The position numbers and the translations under genes were made by a program. From Lachnospiraceae bacterium EP-SM-12S-S03 (GTDB lineage: Bacteria > Bacillota > Clostridia > Lachnospirales > Lachnospiraceae), in contig JAJBSL010000020.1 of the NCBI GenBank assembly GCA_020540725.1, positions 1-41,385 on the forward strand: a stretch of 41,385 bases of DNA, given 5' to 3'. Below are positions 37,052 to 41,385 of the stretch, in pieces. Within the stretch, counting starts at the first letter, position 1; every line of letters starts with the position of its first letter. The notes under the pieces are model-generated. The model was not told the origin of the DNA and did not search any database. It saw only the letters and a program-made list of their open reading frames with translations.

Positions 37052-39475
37052 ATGGCAACACCATATAACCACAAAGCCATTGAGAAGAAATGGCGTGAGA
37101 ACTGGGAAAAGAACCCGGTGAATGTCAAAGAAGATGAGAATGGCAAAAGAGAAAAATACTATTGTTTGGATATGTTCCCATATCCGTCAGGAAACGGACT
37201 TCACGTAGGACATTGGAGAGGATATGTCATCTCTGATGTATGGAGCCGTTATAAATTATTACAGAAATACTACATTGTACATCCGATGGGATGGGATGCA
37301 TTTGGTCTTCCGGCAGAAAACTATGCCATTAAAATGGGAGTACATCCATCTATTTCCACAGCAGAGAATGTAAAAAACATCAAACGTCAGATCAACGAGA
37401 TTGCAGCGCTTTATGACTGGGATATGGAAGTCAACACAACAGATCCTGAGTTCTACAAATGGACACAGTGGATTTTTGTAAAAATGTTCAAAGAAGGTCT
37501 CGCTTATGAGAAAGAATTCCCGATCAACTGGTGTCCGTCATGTAAGACAGGTCTTGCAAACGAGGAAGTTGTCAACGGAAAATGTGAACGCTGCGGAACA
37601 GAAGTTACAAAGAAAAACTTACGTCAGTGGATGCTTCGTATCACAAAATATGCTGACCGTCTTTTAAATGATCTTGATAAATTAGACTGGCCGGAGAAAG
37701 TGAAAAAAATGCAGGCGGAATGGATTGGAAAATCTTACGGTGCAGAAGTAGACTTCCCGGTTGACGGAATGGATGAGAAGATCACAGTTTATACAACAAG
37801 ACCGGATACTCTTTATGGTGCAACATTTATGGTACTTGCTCCGGAACATGCACTTGCAGCAAAACTTGCAACTGATGAGACAAGAGAAGCAGTAGAAAAA
37901 TATATCAACGATGCGTCTATGAAATCCAACGTAGACAGACTTCAGGATAAAGAAAAGACAGGTGTCTTCACAGGTTCTTACGCAATCAATCCATTAAATG
38001 GTGCGAAAACACCGATCTGGTTATCTGACTACGTACTTGCAGACTACGGTACAGGTGCAATCATGTGTGTACCGGCTCATGATGACCGTGACTTTGAATT
38101 TGCAACAAAATTCAATATTCCAATCATTCAGGTTATCGCAAAAGACGGAAAAGAAATTGAAAACATGACAGAAGCATATACAGAGGCTTCCGGAACAATG
38201 ATCAATTCTGGCGAATGGAACGGAATGGAATCCGCAGTTCTGAAAAAAGAAGCGCCACATATCATCGAAGAACGTGGAATCGGACGTGCAACTGTAAACT
38301 ACAAATTACGTGATTGGGTGTTCTCACGTCAGCGCTATTGGGGAGAGCCGATTCCAATCGTTCACTGTCCGGATTGTGGAGCAGTTCCGGTACCGGAAGA
38401 TCAGCTTCCACTCACACTTCCGGATGTAGATTCTTATGAGCCAACGGGTACAGGAGAATCTCCGCTTGCTGGAATCGAAAGTTGGGTAAACACAACATGT
38501 CCGGTTTGTGGAAAACCAGCAAAACGTGAAACAAACACAATGCCACAGTGGGCAGGTTCCTCATGGTATTTCTTACGTTATGTAGACAGCCATAATTCAG
38601 AAGAACTTGTATCTAAGGAAAAAGCAGATGAAATGCTCCCGGTAGATATGTATATCGGTGGTGTAGAACATGCCGTTCTCCACTTATTATACTCACGTTT
38701 CTACACAAAATTCTTATATGATATCGGAGCAGTGGATTTTGATGAACCATTTAAGAAATTATTCAATCAGGGTATGATTACCGGTAAAAACGGTATTAAG
38801 ATGAGTAAATCTAAAGGAAATGTTGTATCTCCGGATGATCTCGTAAGAGATTATGGATGTGACTCTTTGAGAATGTATGAATTATTCGTAGGTCCGCCAG
38901 AGTTAGATGCTGAGTGGGATGACCGTGGAATCGACGGCGTATACCGATTCTTAAACCGTGTATGGAACCTTGTAATGGACAACAAGGATAAAGATACAAA
39001 AGAGACAAAAGAGATGATCAAGATCCGTAACAAAATGGTATATGACATCACAACTCGTCTTGAAAGCTTCAGCTTAAATACTGTAATTTCCGGATTTATG
39101 GAATACAACAATAAGCTGATCGATCTTGCGAAAAAAGAAGGCGGAATTGATAAAGAAACATTAAGTACACTTGCAGTACTTTTAGCTCCGTTCGCACCAC
39201 ATATGGCAGAAGAATTATGGCAGCAGTTAGGTCATGAAGGAACTGTATTCAATGCAGGATGGCCGACATACGATAAAGAAAAAATGAAAGATGATGAGAA
39301 GGAAGTTGCCGTTCAGATCAACGGAAAAACAAGAGCCATTATCACAATTCCGGCAGACATCTCTAAAGAAGATGCGATTGCAGCAGGAAAAGAAGCAATT
39401 GCTGATAAATTGACAGGTACGATCGTAAAAGAAATTTATGTACCAGGCAGAATTATAAATATTGTGCAGAAATAA
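37052..39475 (+). CDS. leuS: Leucyl-tRNA synthetase
   Basis: This 807-residue class I aminoacyl-tRNA synthetase charges tRNA-Leu. The HIGH motif appears as HVGH (51-54) within PYPSGNGLHVGH, and KMSKS at 583-587. The editing (CP1) domain lies between, with its TTRPDTLYGATF block near 250. A zinc-binding WCPSCKTGL...CERCG pair is near 160-185. Length is normal for bacterial LeuRS. AGAGGAG stands before the ATG. It is controlled by the T-box upstream and ended by a hairpin terminator. Confidence 0.97.
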   Translation: MATPYNHKAIEKKWRENWEKNPVNVKEDENGKREKYYCLDMFPYPSGNGLHVGHWRGYVISDVWSRYKLLQKYYIVHPMGWDAFGLPAENYAIKMGVHPSISTAENVKNIKRQINEIAALYDWDMEVNTTDPEFYKWTQWIFVKMFKEGLAYEKEFPINWCPSCKTGLANEEVVNGKCERCGTEVTKKNLRQWMLRITKYADRLLNDLDKLDWPEKVKKMQAEWIGKSYGAEVDFPVDGMDEKITVYTTRPDTLYGATFMVLAPEHALAAKLATDETREAVEKYINDASMKSNVDRLQDKEKTGVFTGSYAINPLNGAKTPIWLSDYVLADYGTGAIMCVPAHDDRDFEFATKFNIPIIQVIAKDGKEIENMTEAYTEASGTMINSGEWNGMESAVLKKEAPHIIEERGIGRATVNYKLRDWVFSRQRYWGEPIPIVHCPDCGAVPVPEDQLPLTLPDVDSYEPTGTGESPLAGIESWVNTTCPVCGKPAKRETNTMPQWAGSSWYFLRYVDSHNSEELVSKEKADEMLPVDMYIGGVEHAVLHLLYSRFYTKFLYDIGAVDFDEPFKKLFNQGMITGKNGIKMSKSKGNVVSPDDLVRDYGCDSLRMYELFVGPPELDAEWDDRGIDGVYRFLNRVWNLVMDNKDKDTKETKEMIKIRNKMVYDITTRLESFSLNTVISGFMEYNNKLIDLAKKEGGIDKETLSTLAVLLAPFAPHMAEELWQQLGHEGTVFNAGWPTYDKEKMKDDEKEVAVQINGKTRAIITIPADISKEDAIAAGKEAIADKLTGTIVKEIYVPGRIINIVQK

Positions 39476-39481
39476 GCAGTG

Positions 39482-39543
39482 CAGATAACGGAAAAGATGG
39501 ACTTATCCTGTTTACAGGCATAAGGACATCTTTTTTGTTATCT
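39482..39543 (+). terminator. Terminator of leuS
   Basis: AAAAGATGGACTTATCCTG pairs with CAGGCATAAGGACATCTTTT (39492-39534), followed by TTT. An outer GATAAC/GTTATC pair extends the stem. Confidence 0.88.
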
Positions 39544-39546
39544 ATA

Positions 39547-39616
39547 GGGCGTATGCCCGTCAAGCGAACGAGCTAGTCTCGTGAGCTTGTATAGCACTGT
39601 TGTAGAATAAAGTGCT
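39547..39616. repeat. Three-hairpin intergenic element
   Basis: GGGC-GTAT-GCCC (39547-39558) is followed by a stem with CAAGC/GCTTG and ACGAG/CTCGT arms split by facing GA pairs (39561-39589), then AGCACT/AGTGCT (39593-39616). No gene covers it. The middle hairpin with tandem GA mismatches looks like a folded RNA or a repeat unit. Confidence 0.45.
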
Positions 39617-39676
39617 TGGAAATATTGAAAAGTTCGCTGAAAATCAAGGTTTACAGACATTTTTCTTCAAAGAAAA

Positions 39677-39761
39677 GGTATCGTAGGATACCACAAAATA
39701 TCGTAACAGATTTTTTAAGTGGAGTAAATTTGGAGTAAAAGTTGAAAGAAAATGGAGTAAA
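39677..39761. repeat. Cluster of direct and inverted repeats, candidate recombination site
   Basis: GGTATC-GTAG-GATACC (39677-39692) overlaps a TATCGTA that recurs at 39699-39705. TGGAGTAAA then occurs three times, at 39720, 39731 and 39753, spaced 11 and 22 bases. Such phased short repeats beside an inverted core resemble the arm and core sites of tyrosine recombinases. No integrase gene is in the window. The segment 39617-39878 has no other feature. Confidence 0.35.
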
Positions 39762-39878
39762 TATTTCAAAGATGTAATGAGAAATGGCGTAGGTAGTGAA
39801 AACATTATCTATGTTATTTCTCATTTGTAAAAGTAGGGGGCAGTTTTATTGAATTTGTGATAAAATAGAAAAAACATC

Positions 39879-39909
39879 TTGACTCTCTAGTAACGTAACG
39901 GTTTACGAT
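39879..39909 (+). promoter_or_regulatory. MerR-type promoter with 19-bp spacer
   Basis: TTGACT (39879-39884) and TACGAT (39904-39909) are separated by 19 bases, the over-long spacing that MerR-family activators correct by twisting the DNA. It lies 20 bases before the MerR-family gene, so it likely serves autoregulation. Confidence 0.7.
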
Positions 39910-39928
39910 GAAATGGAAAGGAGGACCT

Positions 39929-40780
39929 ATGAAAACAGTAAAAGAAGTATCAGAACTGACAGGAATCAGTATAAGAACATTACGATACTATGATGAAATT
40001 GATTTATTAAAACCTGCTAAAGTAACAGAAGCAGGATACCGCTTATATGATGAAAGGTCATTGAAAAAATTACGTCAGATTATGTTTTTTCGAGAACTGG
40101 AAGTTCCATTGTCAGAAATAAAAGCAATTATGAAGGATTCTGAAAGTGATAATCGTAAGATTCTTGAAACACAGAAAATGATGTTAGAAATGAAACGGAA
40201 TCGTTTGAATGGTATTATCGAATTGATTTCTGATGTGTTGAAAGGAGAGGACAAGATGAGTTTTGAAGCATTTAATGAAGATGATATTCAAAAAATAATT
40301 CAACATTCTTTAGAAATTATGAGTGAAGAGGATAAGAAAATAATTATCGAGCATTATGGAGATATTGAGAAGTTTAAAGAATCTGTTGAGGAAGGCTTTA
40401 AAGATGAAAAGGCATGTGAGCATTTAATTAAGATATATGGAAGTAAAGAAAAAGCAGTAGAGGCAAGTCTGAAGTTAACAGGAAGTAGAGAAGAAGTTAC
40501 AGAGCAAAAAAATGAGATGGACTTGATTTATAAACAGTTTGCTTGTGCAATGGAAAGTTCAGATGAAGATATGTCAATGAAAGCAGTAAAAAGACTGGGG
40601 GAAAGTTGTAAAAATCTTTTTAAAATGGATAATGCAAGAGTATTATTACTAGAAATGGCTAAAGGTTATTTGAATCATTCTCAGTTGGAAGAAGCCACAG
40701 ATGAACAATACGGAAAAGGGGTTACAAAATACATTGGTTCAGCGATATATCGGTATTATGGTGTAGAAAACTTGGAATAA
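39929..40780 (+). CDS. MerR-family regulator with TipAS-like C-terminal domain
   Basis: This 283-residue protein has a MerR winged helix (residues 1-70: TVKEVSELTGISIRTLRYYDEI), a coiled dimer helix (about 75-115) and a helical C-terminal domain. The end of that domain (YKQFACAMESSDEDMS... to IYRYYG) resembles the TipAS antibiotic-binding fold. Such regulators sense thiopeptides or other drugs and activate their own promoter. The ATG at 39929 follows AAAGGAGG by six bases; an in-frame ATG at 39908 overlaps the -10 box. The protein is rich in Lys and Glu and the region is more AT-rich than the housekeeping genes, hinting at later acquisition. Confidence 0.85.
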   Translation: MKTVKEVSELTGISIRTLRYYDEIDLLKPAKVTEAGYRLYDERSLKKLRQIMFFRELEVPLSEIKAIMKDSESDNRKILETQKMMLEMKRNRLNGIIELISDVLKGEDKMSFEAFNEDDIQKIIQHSLEIMSEEDKKIIIEHYGDIEKFKESVEEGFKDEKACEHLIKIYGSKEKAVEASLKLTGSREEVTEQKNEMDLIYKQFACAMESSDEDMSMKAVKRLGESCKNLFKMDNARVLLLEMAKGYLNHSQLEEATDEQYGKGVTKYIGSAIYRYYGVENLE

Positions 40781-40877
40781 ACAGATGTTACCAAAATGGA
40801 AACAAAGGAAATACATACTGGTACTTTTATTTTGAATTCTATCGCTATATGATGTGAATGAAAGCGAGGTATGAAGT

Positions 40878-41318
40878 ATGGCAATAAGTGATAACATCAA
40901 AAAACTCAGAGAAGAAAAAAATTTCACTCAACAACAACTTGCAGACAAGTTATACGTTTCAAGACAGACAGTTTGTCGTTGGGAAAATGGTTCAAGATGT
41001 CCGGATTTGATTACCGCAAAAAAACTGGCGCTAGAACTAGATGTAAGTATGGACGAACTTATATCTGATGAAGATGTGAGTGACATTCAAATAAATTATG
41101 GAATATGGAAATCAGAGCGGATAAAAAAGCGGACACGCTTGCAAGAACTCCGTAAAAAATTATTGAGCTTTATGGAGATTTTGGGCTCCATATTTATGGT
41201 GATTATTCTGCTTTTCCGTATTCAGTTAGAGAAGGATATACCACTATGGCTTACTATTAGTTTCTTTTGTATAGCAATTCCACTGATTGCAATTAACTTA
41301 CTGATTTCGAGACTATGA
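40878..41318 (+). CDS. XRE-family regulator with two C-terminal membrane spans
   Basis: This 146-residue protein opens with an XRE helix-turn-helix (about residues 5-60: IKKLREEKNFTQQQLADKLYVSRQTVCRWENG). A charged linker follows, then two hydrophobic segments (about 96-113 and 122-143). Membrane-anchored XRE regulators of this size are common in Firmicutes and are often found with transporter or resistance genes. It follows the MerR gene by 97 bases. A weak GCGAGG-type ribosome site precedes the ATG. Its targets are unknown. The remaining 41319-41385 shows nothing I can support. Confidence 0.85.
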   Translation: MAISDNIKKLREEKNFTQQQLADKLYVSRQTVCRWENGSRCPDLITAKKLALELDVSMDELISDEDVSDIQINYGIWKSERIKKRTRLQELRKKLLSFMEILGSIFMVIILLFRIQLEKDIPLWLTISFFCIAIPLIAINLLISRL

Positions 41319-41385
41319 AGAAAAGTCTGTAAATAAGATCTTCTATGATAATGATAGGCGAAAGGCTTGAGTAAAATCAGCTTTT

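Overview
The window looks like chromosome from a low-GC Gram-positive anaerobe of the class Clostridia, most likely family Lachnospiraceae (Blautia/Dorea/Mediterraneibacter group). This is inferred from strong AGGAGG-type ribosome sites, sigma-A promoters with TTGACA/TATAAT boxes, a T-box in front of leuS, many GNAT and radical-SAM genes of gut-Clostridia style, and a family member of PurF that lacks the catalytic cysteine. Most of the window is orderly and densely coded. No rRNA, tRNA or CRISPR array was seen.

Layout. (1) 1-380: no gene, but a run of tandem hairpins that looks like an intergenic repeat. (2) 380-7411: a beta-galactoside utilisation locus, with a divergent YesL/DUF624 membrane protein and an operon of GH2 beta-galactosidase, two ABC permeases and a sugar-binding lipoprotein, closed by a terminator. 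No ATPase gene is present, so a shared MsmK-type ATPase is presumed. (3) 7417-10411: EamA transporter, LacI-family regulator and M42 aminopeptidase. (4) 10480-12025, minus strand: a CNNM/CorC-type magnesium exporter preceded by a strong promoter, a 23-codon acidic leader peptide and an intrinsic terminator whose first arm overlaps the leader stop codon. This is a candidate transcription attenuator and the most interesting regulatory structure here. (5) 12123-13541, minus: PurF homologue with Gly in place of the catalytic Cys. (6) 13771-17440: ComEC-like metallo-hydrolase lipoprotein, PdaA-like polysaccharide deacetylase, ClC antiporter. (7) 17535-19957, minus: tyrA-aroA operon. (8) 20174-22249: EF-G-like GTPase. 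(9) 22473-26912: trkA-trkH potassium uptake operon with an unrecognised third membrane protein. (10) 27034-27456, minus: small P-loop protein. (11) 27634-32740: two-component system plus MacB/FtsX-type ABC transporter, with phased direct repeats between kinase and ABC genes. (12) 32870-34362: ECF sigma factor with an in-frame amber codon and its Sigma_reg-type membrane anti-sigma factor. (13) 34381-36671: radical SAM, two GNATs and a Dabb protein. (14) 36681-39475: T-box-controlled leuS. (15) 39543-41385: AT-rich, repeat-bearing segment with a MerR/TipAS-like regulator under a 19-bp-spacer promoter and a membrane-anchored XRE regulator; it looks like accessory DNA.

How they work together: the lac-type operon takes in and hydrolyses beta-galactosides; the LacI protein is a plausible regulator. 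trkAH handles potassium, CNNM magnesium and ClC chloride or fluoride. The two-component/ABC unit and the ECF/anti-sigma unit are adjacent envelope-response modules. Function calls rest on motif reading only; no database search was run.
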